The position numbers were made by a program, and so were the translations under genes. Below are positions 1 to 10,856 of a stretch of DNA of 64,000 bases, piece by piece (within the stretch, counting starts at the first letter, position 1; every line of letters starts with the position of its first letter). The notes under the pieces were generated by a model. That model was not told the DNA's origin, made no database searches, and saw nothing but the letters and a program-made list of their open reading frames with translations. The DNA is from Tetrapyrgos nigripes (taxonomy: Eukaryota; Basidiomycota; Agaricomycetes; Agaricales; Campanellaceae): the NCBI GenBank assembly GCA_013368315.1, contig JAACJM010000092.1:186001-250000 (forward strand). Reading direction: 5' to 3'.

Positions 1-1281
1 AATCATCGTCTTCTTCATAAATCTTCGCCATCATATTGTGAGCCCATCGCCCCGCTCTTTCCCCCGTGAAGAGTGTGAGGAATAATGCTATCTTCTCATT
101 TTCTGTGGGGTATATTTCCTTCGTGGTTTTATTTGGGAGTTGGTCAGTGTCATTGTCAGAGAGGATATCGGCATCGGCGGGGGGTCTGTTTGTTCCTCCT
201 GCAGCAGCGGTAGCTGAGGCTGGTTCGTTGTGTTCCAACATTCCAAGGTTAGAGAGGATGTTTTGAAGATCAGTTATTCGATGGGGAGAAATGGATATGG
301 GTTCTTGGATAGCACTGGGTGTACTGTTGGATCGAGACCTCCTAAGGGGGCTTTGTGGTTCGACAGGGGAGAGTGGATGTTCTGGTTCGGGAGTAGGTTC
401 TGGTACCTCATGTTGTCCAGATGATTGTATGGGTTCTAGACCATATCCTAGTTCTGTTTGAGTGAGGACTCGATTGTGTATAGAGAGTCGGTTTGGACAC
501 GGATTGTGTTTGCAGTTGTCCCACTGGCAGTTGGCTGAAACGTGGTAGTCTTTCTGTCATTGAGGGTGGTATGCGTGGGGTCGATGGATACAGGCGAGGG
601 GAATAGGTGAGGAGGTACGACTGGGAATTCGGGATGTGGTGCGTGATCGTGATCAGGTTCTAGGGTTTCCACTTCCGGACATACACTAGTGCCACTCTTC
701 GTTTTCCGAGAATAGATGTTCCCACTGGTCGATGGGTACGTCTTCCCAATGAAATCCTTGTCGATAATAGACGTTTATTCTGGGGATTCGAGTTTGGTAA
801 TACCTCTCGCGTTCTTCTTGGCAGTGTTCTAAGATGTCACTGTCTTTGTAATCGTCGTGACTGAACAGGCGAGGAATAGAGGCGTCTCCGAGTCGAACGA
901 AGTGACAAGTGTCTATAACTGCCACGTAACGTGGGGACATGTTTTCAGGGGATATCTTTATTCGGAGGTATTCGTAGATGGTTACTTCACCTTTGGCCCA
1001 CGTTCTCTTGTTTAGTCTGATCCAGTGGTTATCGAGTGCAATGGCGTGTTTTTGTACTATGCTATGTCTCGAAACTGTGTAGACGAAAGATGACCTCGTG
1101 CAACAACTCCTTGAGATTGTTCACGCCTGCCAACCTGTGAGGCTCCTCACACAGGGTAGTGTTGATGGGCTTGGGGGCACTGTAGGGGAAGGATAGGGAA
1201 TAGGAAAGTCCGGTAATATGGAGGAGTTTGTAGTGGTTGCTGGTTCTGTTTGTGAGGTGGTTGTAAGAGAGTCTGTTCAAG
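1..1281 (-). mobile_element. Ty3/gypsy family A retrotransposon, 5' internal part (cut by window edge)
   Basis: Minus-strand leader, pre-gag region and start of gag of the same family as the element at 20263-24843. Positions 1-230 read backwards give a gag segment (motif FTGExAGRWAH.MMAKIYEEDD) that matches 22150-22290. Positions 686-1059 read backwards match the pre-gag block at 21086-21456. The copy has stops, and relative to the other copy it lacks about 30 gag residues and about 190 nt of leader. Protease, RT and integrase, if present, lie left of the window. A primer-binding site complementary to the LTR lies at 1270-1279. Confidence 0.85.
686..1059 (-). pseudogene. Pre-gag conserved reading frame of family A (copy 1)
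   Basis: An uninterrupted frame of about 125 codons between the 5' LTR and gag. It contains WIRLNKRTWAKGEVTI, PRYVAVIDTCHFVRL, HDDYKDSDI, TRIPRINVYYRQGFHWEDV and IDQWEHLFSEN, and ends at a TAG. The second copy (21086-21456) has the same order of motifs and ends at the corresponding TAG. Many differences are at third codon positions, which suggests past protein-coding constraint. I do not recognise the family. It could be an extra protein or an N-terminal gag segment. Confidence 0.55.
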
Positions 1282-1691
1282 TGTCAAGAACATTGTCACT
1301 TAGCAATTAACCACCCAAGTCACACGATAAACAAGATAGATTGACAAGATATGAGAGACGAGAGAGATGTAGAGATATAATGAAGACGAGAGAAGAACGA
1401 GTAGCTGGCTGTGCTCGACACTGCACTGTACTAGGAGCGGAGTGGAGACGAAGTGAACAGACTAAGGAACTAACTACAAGCCCGTTGGTATATATGTGAA
1501 AGAAGTGAATAAAGAGTAAGTGAATAGGTGAGAATGTCCATGGAGATAAAGATTGGAGATAGGAATCAGAGGAGATAAGTGATGTACATGTCGGATCAAG
1601 TGATGGTAACCGTAGGCAAGGAAAATGATGATGAAAGAAATGAATAGTAGTCCGTGGAGTTAAGAAATAAATAGGTGAGCAAATGATGTCA
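1282..1691 (-). repeat. 5' LTR of family A element (minus orientation)
   Basis: About 410 bp, TG...CA, matching the reverse complement of the LTRs at 20263-20675 and 24413-24843. Recognisable shared blocks are the reverse complements of the TCACTTAGCAATTAACC end, the CTCCGCTC/CACTTCGTCTCC block and the AGGAATT..GGAGATAAG block. The distal boundary near 1691 is more diverged. It lies inside what looks like an intron of the broken cyanase gene. Confidence 0.85.
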
Positions 1692-1825
1692 TGTTAGCTA
1701 TGCTTTATGGAAGGAGAATAAATCCTTGTGCACCTCATACAGACAATAAATGACGGGGTCATTAGGTGGAGTAGTTCTGAGTCCACAGTAAGGCCACCAG
1801 TGCTCTCCCAATCCACCAACCAAGC

Positions 1826-2945
1826 CAGGTATCAGAAATCTGCGGGGACCTGCAGATACCCTGATACTTATCTCTACCAGCTAGATCTTTTTAGAATTCA
1901 CTGTTCTAATCAGTTCTTTGTACAATAAACACATCCTAACCTGGTACCTGTGAATATCTACTCAGTTCCGAACTGTAATTTAACATTAGAATAATTCACC
2001 TCAACCAGTCTCAGTTACAATGACCCTTCTTCCCAAATTTCTATCTTGTTAGGTCCCTCATCAATCCCTCCTTGGAAATCTTCTTCAAGTCCCTATCTGG
2101 CTTGAATAACTCTGGATTCATATCTTAATCTCTCCTTCAATTACTATGATTTCTCATGATTTCTCTAGTTTTATTCTTACAGATACATGATGTTTTACCC
2201 CTAGATACTTGTAATATCTACTTATTTACCCATATATAGTTCTCAGTACACAATTCATCTGGTTCACACTTACTTTGTGTGTCCTCTCACTTCAGTCATT
2301 GTTGCTCAAGTCAAAATCTCATGCTATTAACCCTATCCAGATTGCCCTTAACTGGGTATTATTTCTACTATAGGGTCACTATCTGCCATAAGAAACCTTT
2401 GGCTGGTCAATTGAAGTTTGTAAAAAAAACATTTGAAGGGTCCCCGCAGGTGGCTGTACACCTGCGGGGACCCTCTCAAATGATCTTCAGCCCAGTAAAA
2501 TGTTTTTCGACATTTCAAAGGCCTGGTAGTCAAAGTTGAATGCCGGTACCAAGTGAGTAGCAAAATATCCGTAGATATTCGTCCTAAACGATCTTGAACT
2601 GCATGAGATACGTGAGAAATTTTTCGGAAATTTCCGAAGCCATCCTCACTTTATACTTTCGCATCGAGCTATGCTCGTGAAGGTCGAGAAGTATCTTATT
2701 GAGACTTGCTATGGTTTTAGATAGGGAATCTGTATGAATATAGCAGACAAACAGCAAAAAATTTTAAATGTGGCTGTGCTTATCCCTCTGTTTTCAAGAT
2801 TTTTACACTTTCTTTACAGCAGGTATACAGTACTCTGAGGTCATATACATGGTTTGTACAGTACATAAACTTGTATATGATAACTTACGTTGCTACCCGC
2901 AAATCTGAGCGAGGTCCCCGCAGCCCCGCAGATTTAGGTATACCG
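1826..2945. mobile_element. Non-autonomous TIR DNA transposon inside cyanase exon 4
   Basis: About 1.12 kb flanked by identical 9-bp CAACCAAGC at 1817-1825 and 2946-2954. The left end has GGTATCAGAAATCTGCGGGG. The right end read in reverse has GGTATACCTAAATCTGCGGGG, an imperfect inverted repeat of about 20 bp. The insertion falls between codons of a conserved cyanase motif, so the boundaries are fixed by the host gene. An 8-9 bp duplication suggests the hAT (8) or Mutator (9) superfamily; a CAGG start is hAT-like. No transposase frame is visible inside. A GC-rich core (TGCGGGGACC) occurs near both ends and in a central hairpin. Confidence 0.8.
2430..2482. repeat. Central hairpin of the TIR element
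   Basis: A perfect 15-bp inverted repeat (2438-2452 with 2459-2473, core GGGTCCCCGCAGGTG) around a 6-nt loop. It extends outward by about six more pairs (CATTTG/CAAATG) past a small bulge. The same TGCGGGGACC core lies near both ends of the element, so it may be a transposase-binding or structural motif. Confidence 0.85.
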
Positions 2946-3368
2946 CAACCAAGCTACTCTCGTCAAGGCCCAGAACCTGTGACAACTTCTGCAACTCTTC
3001 GTTGGTGAATTTAGCCTAAAAGAGCGTCATTAGAATAGTCTGGAAACAGTTGACCCCACTGTGTTTATAACGGACCTGGCCGTAAAACGCAGAAGCAACC
3101 CAGACTTCGTCCTTTCCAAGTTCCTTCGCAAGTGCTTCAAAGGACAAGCCTGTAATCACGAGTTCAGTATGTGCGGTCACAAAAACAAACACCAAGGAAT
3201 CGTACGTGCCTTTCTTGGCTTTGGCGTCGAACAACTTTTGGTTGATCTCAGGAAGCCCAGCGTAAGGAGCAGAATTGGTTGGGATAATCTGCGAATAAGG
3301 ACATTCGAGCTCGACCGCGGGTACCTTGAGTATATCCAGACACCACCACTCACTGCAGCTTGAGACAT

Positions 3369-5017
3369 TTGTGTGGGATTTAGTCAGAGACTCGATAGGA
3401 TGAGATGAGAAATAGTTGGCTTTCACAGCTTAGACTTTATAGGTGTTCCTCTGGACGTCAATGTTCAAATCTTGGTAATGTTCAAATAGTGTGTCGAGTC
3501 ATCGTTAATCTCTGTACGGAGAAGTATGGGAAGTCTAGGAATCTCAGTCTTTCATACGAGAAGGATCAACGAGCGTGTGATTGGACAAACGGAGGATGGA
3601 ACATGCCTAGTATTGCTACTTCAATAGAACAACAGAGGCGGAATAGAACGCCGCACGGGGAACAGAGGAACGAGCCTTCGGGTCTTCTGGCTTCTATACC
3701 TCTTCAGTAGCATTTCTGAGTTTGTAAAGCTGGCCTAGCTGTTCCGAAGATAGCCAGAAAACCGCTACCGCTTGAGATTCAACATAGGTATTGCTTATGC
3801 GGTATGAAATGGCATCATGCATCAATGACACACCTTTTCCAATACTACCATCGGATCCAGTTTAATGTTTTTTGCTCGAAACTCCTCCCCTGCTGACCCC
3901 TGAGGTATTTAGTCCAAGTACGCTTTCCGCCGGGACAAGAATCCGATCAGTTGTACTGAATTGTTTTCCTTTCTATGGTGCAGAAATTCTGGGCCACATC
4001 GAATCTTGAGCTTCCAGAATACAAGGACACCGAATCGCTGCTCCTGGCATCAGGTGTCCGTGAGCCCTCAAAAGCCTTCTGTATAACCTGGGGAATCGTT
4101 ACTACCGGCCGCGGTATTGTATATCCTCCGGGAAGCACGGATGCGGATACATATCCGGGTATCGGAGGAAGTAGGGTGGCGTTTAACTGTTGGAATTTGA
4201 GTGGTCGACTTGTCATGGTCCATGGATTCCGCCAGCCTGAGGTGAAGAATTAAGCGGCGCGTTATATTTATTGAAGAAATTTAAGGAGCTTTGTATCAGT
4301 GCATGATGGTTGTGGCCATCTGGTGGCCATGGTTCAATGTGGAGTTCAATAAGTTTAACGGTCACAACTCACGTGTAAGGGCTTTGGCTAAACCCTTTGA
4401 GCTGATGACTAGAAGAACAATCAGAGGGAAAACTAGAGTTGATTTGACTAAAGTACTACTACTAGAATACAAGCTTAAGTACTATAAGTTTGGATCATAT
4501 GAGACAAGTATCATAAGAAACAAGTAAGAGAACTTGGAAGTAACGAGTGTATGAAATACTAGGAAGTATCAGTGAAAGGAAGTATGAAGTATGAAACATG
4601 TAAGTACTATGGACTACGGACCAAGGGGATCGTTACATCACGAGCCGAAATACTTATTCCCGTCGCGCTATAAGTCTGAACACTCAGAAAATCATTGCCA
4701 GGAAGGGTAGTATTAAAATATGTATTACAATCAAATTACACTAGTCAAGTGCCCACTGCCAAGAAAGTCCTATTACGAGGCCGAACGAAAGGCTCATGGC
4801 ACATGTCTGGACGTGTCATATGTCTGGATTTGGACATGCCACAGCCAATCAGACGCCTGCCCCCTATCTTATGGAATCTTTTACACGGACATTGTGAAAA
4901 TGCTTTCGCACCGCGCATTCAACACTTTTGCGTGTTCTTTCTTTTTACTACATGCATCTCACAATCACTGCAAGTACATACAAAGTAGTGACACTCTTAA
5001 TATCTTTTATCTCTCTG
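3369..5017. other. No supported gene; upstream region of cyanase
   Basis: Nothing recognisable. The longest open stretch (3975-4253 plus, 92 codons; 3947-4216 minus) matches no family I know, and both strands are open, so coding is unproven. From about 4540 the base composition becomes AT-rich and probably grades into the 5' LTR of the following chromovirus, whose exact ends I could not fix. Confidence 0.5.
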
Positions 5018-5894
5018 TAGAGTATAAAAATGACAGATAAATCAAATTGTACAGATAATTCTTGAAAAAATCTAATGCCTGATAAGTACTGAAGTGAATA
5101 GATACACAGAAAGTCAAGAAGGCTTGATGTTACAATTTCTCACCCCTATTCTATAGGACTCTCTGACTCGCTCTTTCTTTTCTTTTCTTTTCTTTACTTT
5201 GTTTCATTTCTTCTTATCTAACACATGTTTCCCTTTCGTTCGTTATGCTCTTTCCTTGCTTTCTTTCTTACATGTGTAGTACACATGTCTACTATTACTT
5301 ACACATTGCTTACATGCATCATCTGCCTTTATCTTATACATGCATTGTATGCATGTTTTCTATTACTTACATGCTGTTTGACATAGCTACTACAGATGAT
5401 TTACATGCTTTACACACATTGTACTCTGACTCGTAGTTACAAAGTATCCTTGTATATAGGTAGAGCATTCTTTGAGCTAGATTCCCCAGGTCGACCTTAT
5501 ACATCTTTCTACAAGTCTTACTTCAAGTAATACTTGTCTTCAGAAGTCTTGCTCAAACCTTTCTTCAATAGAAAGGCTCAATGAACAAACAAACGAAAGG
5601 CAAAACCTTGAAGTACGACTTCTGTCGTAACAAAAGGTCGAGCTGAACACCAAACGCCAACCTACCGAGGTCTAGGCACCACAAGTCACGAACCAAACTA
5701 CGGATTATCAAAGAACACCAGTTCTTGATATGAATGAACCTCAGGAGGAAAACTAGTACACCCCTGACAACAAATATCAGCTGGAAAACCAGTACACTGC
5801 TGATATACAACAGACTTCTGAAGATAACCAGTCCACTTCAGAACACGAATCTGAACGATCCCCAGAACCCAAATATTCCTCAGAGTCAGAAACC

Positions 5895-6827
5895 ATGGAT
5901 GACCAAGGACAGACAGCTACTCCTCCGCCAAACACGAATCCCCAGAATCCTCATGTTCAGATTCCCCATAACGTCCAGACTCCTCATCCAGAAACACTGA
6001 ATCATGCAGCAAAAGAGATCAGGATCTCTACTCCTACTCCATACGAAGGAGATAGAAAAAAGACCATACAATTCTTGGCAGATGTCATCCTGTATTTAGG
6101 ATGTAATCAAGAGATCTATGACACTGACAAAAAGTAAATCTCTTTTACCCTTTCCTATCTGAAAGGTGGATCAGCTGCAGACTGGAAATTAATCCATGTT
6201 CAGAAATACGTGAAGAATGGATGGCCAACCTGGGACAAATTCTTTAAAGAATTCAACGAAACCTTTTCACCAATCGATGAACAAGGAGACGCTCAGATTA
6301 AACTCCAGAACCTCAGACAGACAGGAACAGTAGACAACTATGTCTCGGAGCTCCAGCTTTTAGCTGCACACTCTGGGATTACCAAAGACTCTGCCCTCAT
6401 CGAGTACTTTATCGAAGGGTTAAACCCTAAGATAGTAGAAAAGATGTTTGACAGAGAAACAGTACCAACTCAGGTCAACAATTGGTACAAATACACAGCA
6501 ATCTACGACAGTAACTATCGACGAGGAAGAGCCATTGCTGGCCATATTAAAGCATACAACAATTCGAGAAAGAGTAACAGAAACTCTTACACATTCCCAC
6601 GATACAATCCAGGGAACACTTCTAAAGACCCAAACGCTATGGACATGGATAGATTATCCATGGAGGAACAACAAGAGTATAGGAAGAAGAGACAATGTTT
6701 CAGCTGTAGGAAAGTCAGACACATTCAAAGGGATTGTCCTGGGAGACAAAACAACCAGGTAAACAATCAGAACAAAAGGACAGAAGAACGAACAACACCG
6801 AAACAGAAACTTTCAGCCAGGATATGA
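5895..6827 (+). pseudogene. gag of chromovirus
   Basis: The frame starts at ATG 5895 after an A/C-rich leader and has one TAA at 6135-6137, after which it continues in frame. The retrotransposon gag core is clear (YLKGGSAADWKL, WDKFFKEFNETFSPIDEQGDAQIKLQNLRQTG, IEYFIEGLNPKI). A CCHC zinc knuckle (CFSCRKVRHIQRDC, CX2CX4HX4C) lies near the C-terminus, followed by a basic/polar tail. The core forms virus-like particles and the knuckle binds element RNA. The usual Gly before the knuckle His is Arg. Confidence 0.85.
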
Positions 6828-6916
6828 GCAATGGTACAAGAAGCAGGAGAACAAGAAGCTAATGAAGCCTTAGATGAGTTGGAAAAAGAGGGTTTTCTTT
6901 AAGGGGACTCAGATCG

Positions 6917-7480
6917 ATGCTGAAGTCTCCTCCAATATCTATTTCAAACCTTGTACTAGCTACCGTTGATCAGAATCCAATATGTGTTCCTATACTAGTC
7001 AAGGGGAGAAAAGAAATTGTCGAAACACAAACCCTCATAGACTCTGGAGCTGGAGGAACCTTCGTCAGCCAAGCCTTCATTGAAAAACACCAAATACCCA
7101 CCAAAAAACTCCGAGATCCCATTCGAGTCTACAATGTAGACGGAACTAGGAACAAAGAAGGAATGACCACTGACAGAGTACTTCTGCAGGTGAACTTAGG
7201 AGGACAAAGAAGAGTTATCTTATTCTTAGTCTCAGGACTAGGAAAAGAAGACTTTATATTTGGATTTCCATGGCTACAAGAAACAAATCCGAATATAGAC
7301 TGGAAAAAAGGAACTATTCAACTCGAACCCAGATTAGGATTTGCTCAATCCTTTGCCAAACTCCAAGAGAAACGTTTTAAAAATGAATCTCTTAATCCTT
7401 TGGAAACATACAAACCCGAAATTCTAATTAGGGCAAAACTACCCTTTCCCAAACCCTTGCACAGGAAGGGACAGAACTGA
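6917..7480 (+). pseudogene. Aspartic protease of chromovirus pol
   Basis: An open segment of about 187 codons with the retropepsin-like active site LIDSGAGGTFVS near residue 40 and the second hydrophobic strand FGFPWLQETNPNIDWKKG, a usual Ty3/gypsy arrangement. It cleaves the Gag-Pol polyprotein. It is separated from gag by stops and a frame change at about 6827-6917 and runs into the RT linker. Confidence 0.85.
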
Positions 7481-9079
7481 AGAAGGAAAAAACCCTAGAA
7501 GAATTAATACTGGATTACTGTATGAAATACAAAGAAGTTTTCGAAAAGAAAGCTTCTGAACGATTTCCAGAATCCTGACCATATGATCATGCCATAGATC
7601 TGAAACCTGACTTCATCCCCAAAGACTGCATCTATCCTCTATCCCCTGTGGAACAAAAACTTCAAGACGAGTTTATTGACGAAAGTCTACGAAAAGGATA
7701 TATCTGACCTTTGAAATCCCCCATGGCTTCCCCTTTCTTCTTTGTAGCCAAAAAGGAAAAAGGAGTGTTGAGGCCATGTCAAGATTATCGAAGGTTGAAT
7801 GAAGGAACAATCAAGAATAGTTATCCCTTACCGTTGATTCCCAAAGGGGCAAAAATATTCACAAAAATGGATTTACGTTGGGGATACAATAATGTTCGGA
7901 TAAAGGATGGAGATCAGTGGAAAGCGGCATTCAAAACAAACAGAGGATTGTTCAAACCAACAGTCATGTTCTTTGGAATGAGTAATTCCCCAGCCACATT
8001 CCAAGCACTTATGAACGACCTCTTTCGAGATATGATTGATAAGGATGGATAGTTATCTATATGGATAATATCCTAATCTTCTCAAAAGACTTCGAGGAAC
8101 ACCAAATCAGAACTCTACGAGTTCTAGAATGACTCCAAAAGAATGACTTGTTCTTGAAGCCAGAGAAATATGAATTCGACAAAGAACAAGTAGGATTTTT
8201 GGGACTCATCGTCAGGCCTGACAGCCTCGCCATGGACCCTACAAAACTAGCAGGGATTCAAGATTGGAAAGCCCCAACATCAGTCAAAGGAGTACAGTCC
8301 TTCTTAGGATTTGGAAACTATTATAGGAAAATCATTGGAAGATATGCAGATATCACAAAACTGGTTCACGGACTCACGCAGAAGGACAAGAAATACGATT
8401 GGACTCCAGAATGCCAAAAAGCATTCGACGAGTTAAAAGATAAATTCCTTCAAGAACCAGTCTTACCGATGCCAGACATAGAAAAACCATTCGTCATTGA
8501 ATGTGACACTTCGAAATGGGCAACAGGAGCTGTACTCAAACAACAAGACATGAACAAGGATTGGCATCCCTGTGGATATATTTCTCATGCTTTTACCAAA
8601 GCAGAAAGAAATTACGAAATCTATGACAGAGAGCTTTTGGCTATAGTCAAAGCTCTCGAAGCATGGAGACATTATCTACAGGGATCAAATCACGTAACCA
8701 CTGTCTTGTCAGACCACAAAAATCTCAATTATTATCAAAATGCCCAGAAACTAAACTGACGACAAGCCAGATGGAGTCTTTTCCTTTCCGAGTTTGATCT
8801 CAAACTGATTCATACTCCAGGAACAAAAATGATACAATCTGATGCCTTGTCTAGACAAGAAGACATGGTCCCAGAAGAAGACACCGATAACGAAAATGTC
8901 ATCATGCTCCCTGACAAACTCTTTGTTAAGGTGGTAGACACAGAACTCCATTCTCTTATTGCAGAAAAAACTATGAAGGATGACCTGGTATCAAAAGCGG
9001 TAGAAGCCTTGAAAACGAAAGGAGTACTACCGATAAATCTGCACTATCAGACTGGAAAATCGAAGGAAACATCTTATTC
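7481..9079 (+). pseudogene. Reverse transcriptase and RNase H of chromovirus pol
   Basis: RT fingers and palm are recognisable ([60 protein letters not shown]), then RNase H (VIECDTSKWATGAVL, YDRELLAIVKALEAWRHYL, LSDHKNLNYY). The catalytic YxDD box reads Tyr-Met-Asp-Asn (8058-8069). A one-base frame shift lies just before it at about 8049. In-frame TGA codons are at 7576-7578, 7705-7707, 8130-8132 and 8757-8759, each where Arg is usual. Another frame change falls at about 9040-9080, before the integrase. Confidence 0.9.
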
Positions 9080-9082
9080 TTC

Positions 9083-10428
9083 ATGAATAGATGTTATGTA
9101 CCAGACGATGAAGAATTGCGAAGGAATCTTGTGAAACGATATCATGAAGGGATATCAACAGGACATCCTGGACAATACGCGACACTGGAATTAATCCAAA
9201 GAGAATACTGGTGGCCAGGAATGTATTCCTTCGTCAAACAATACGTAAAAGGATGTGCCATTTGCCAACAAATGAAGATCAATACACATCCTACAACTCC
9301 ACCTTTACATCCCATCCCAGGATCGAAAAATGCACTATGGATTTAATCACAGACCTACTGGAGATAGACAGAGATGATTCTATCTTGGTTGTGGTAGACT
9401 GTGTGGCTACAAAGGGGGCAATTTTTATTTCTTGCCACAAAACAATTGTTCTTTTGTTAGACAACGTCTACAGAAGGTTCAGACTACCAGAGGAACTCAT
9501 ATTTGATCGAGACCCTAGATTTGCAGCAAATGTATTCCAAGAACTAGGATGACTCCTTGGAATCAAACTCTCCATGAGTACTGCATATCATCCACAAACC
9601 GACAGAGAAACTGAATGGGTCAACCAAGAACTGGAAACCTGTCTTCAATTGTTCTGTGCAAGGAACCAGGAGAGATGGAAGAAGTCCTTGCCTATGGCAG
9701 AATTCACTCACAACAACTGAATTCACACTGCAAGGAATCACTCCCCCTTCTACCTCATGATGGGGTACAATCCCAGACCCTTACTGGCAGCCTTCAGGGA
9801 AACCAACATACCAAGTGTAGCGGACCGATTGGCCAGACTACAGAAAACCCGAGAAGAAATGTTTGCACTACATGAGTTAGCCAGACAGAAGATGATTGAT
9901 CGATCCCATAAAAAATTCACGCCATTCGAACAAGGCCAGAAGGTATGGCTAGAAGCCAAGAACCTTCAAATCATGTATCCATCTAGAAAACTTGCACCAC
10001 GAAGAGAGGGTCCATTCACTATCGATAAGGTCTTAGGACCTTTGACATACAAATTGGACTTACCACCACAGTGGAAGATTCACCCCGTGTACCATGCTTC
10101 ACTCTTAGCTCCCTTCAACGAGAATGAAGCACATGGAAGAAACTTCCTAGAACCACCTCCAGATGTAATCAATGGACAAGAAGAATACGAAGTAGAGGCA
10201 ATCCTTTCACACAAACCAAAGCACAAACCTCACTACTACCTCGTGTCTTGGAAAGGATACCCTTCCACCTTGAACTCATGGGAACCTGAAGGAAACCTAG
10301 AGAATGCCAAAGAAGAACTTGAAGCATATAAAAAGAGGAACAAGTTGAAAGGAAAGACGACAGCGAAAGCTAAACCTCGTAAAACCACCAGAACTCGAAC
10401 AATTTCCCTTTCAACAACTTCTCTTTAA
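9083..10428 (+). pseudogene. Integrase with C-terminal chromodomain
   Basis: The HHCC zinc-binding segment (KRYHEGISTGHPGQ..., VKGCAICQQMK) is followed by the DDE core ([35 protein letters not shown]). A small deletion with frame change at about 9330 and TGA codons at 9550-9552 and 9718-9720 break it. The C-terminal part is open from 9757 to 10428. It holds the GPFTI...YHASLL motif and then a chromodomain (YEVEAILSHKP, YYLVSWKGYPSTLNSWEPEGNL), which in chromoviruses targets integration to marked chromatin. The tail is very basic. Confidence 0.9.
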
Positions 10429-10430
10429 AC

Positions 10431-10856
10431 ATGTTCAACAACAACGCTGTCCACATCCCCATTCCTCTTCCAGAGAAACCTATTGAAGACCACTTCACCA
10501 TCATGAAAAATATTCTAACCAACAAGTCGAACAACAAAGAAGTACAACGAGCTCTAAAAAACTCGGTTCATATCAAATCAGTGGCTGAAGCCATCTTTAT
10601 GATGCAGGGACATAGACGCCTACTTCAACAGGCAATGAAGGAGGTGGATGAAGAGTTGGACAAACATACGAAGGAGATAGCAGACAAGGGGTTTGTGGGG
10701 AAATGGGAGAAACAGTTGGAGAAAAGAGAAAGGCTTCATGCAGGTAGCGTGGCTAAAACCAGAGGAGTTTTCAAAAGACCAACTCTTAATAGCCCTGCCA
10801 GTAACCGAGGCGGATCTGCATTTGGGACCAGGAATAGACCCATTGTCATTGATTGA
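10431..10856 (+). CDS. Accessory ORF downstream of the chromodomain
   Basis: An open frame of 141 codons starts 2 nt after the pol stop. It is rich in Lys, Glu and Gln with a predicted helical middle (EVQRALKNSVHIKSVAEAIF, LLQQAMKEVDEELDKHTKE) and ends in ...RNRPIVID. I do not recognise a domain. A second open frame (10693-11007) overlaps its end, so a frameshifted longer product is also possible. It lies inside the element upstream of the presumed polypurine tract, so it is probably an extra retrotransposon protein and not a host gene. Confidence 0.5.
   Translation: MFNNNAVHIPIPLPEKPIEDHFTIMKNILTNKSNNKEVQRALKNSVHIKSVAEAIFMMQGHRRLLQQAMKEVDEELDKHTKEIADKGFVGKWEKQLEKRERLHAGSVAKTRGVFKRPTLNSPASNRGGSAFGTRNRPIVID

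Larger units (their letters stand above)
1734..3368 (-). pseudogene. Cyanate hydratase (cyanase), disrupted
   Basis: Cyanase converts cyanate plus bicarbonate to CO2 and ammonia in the cytosol, as a homodecamer. Read on the minus strand: exon 1 3368-3354, exon 2 3288-3210, exon 3 3149-3076, exon 4 3015-2946, continued after the inserted element at 1816-1734. Introns are 65, 60 and 60 nt; intron 2 uses a GC donor (AAAG/GCACGT). Motifs are INQKLFDAKAKKGLSFE, LGKDEVWVASAFYGQ, LQKLSQVLGLDESS, LGEHWWP and PPNDPVIYCLYE. Removing 1826-2945 and one copy of the 9-bp duplication restores the frame exactly (107 codons). The Arg of the usual YRxYE motif (E. coli Arg96) is Cys here (codon 1743-1745). The last third, with the catalytic Ser, is missing: after 1734 a GT-like donor leads into the family A LTR. 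It is non-functional as it stands. Confidence 0.9.

Noticed and set aside
3975..4253. 92-codon ORF upstream of cyanase
   Set aside because: Both strands are open and no motif is known; not listed as a gene.
5018..5570. Exact 5' LTR and self-priming site for the chromovirus
   Set aside because: TATA boxes and short complementary words exist, but no second LTR is available to fix borders and the spacing does not fit well.
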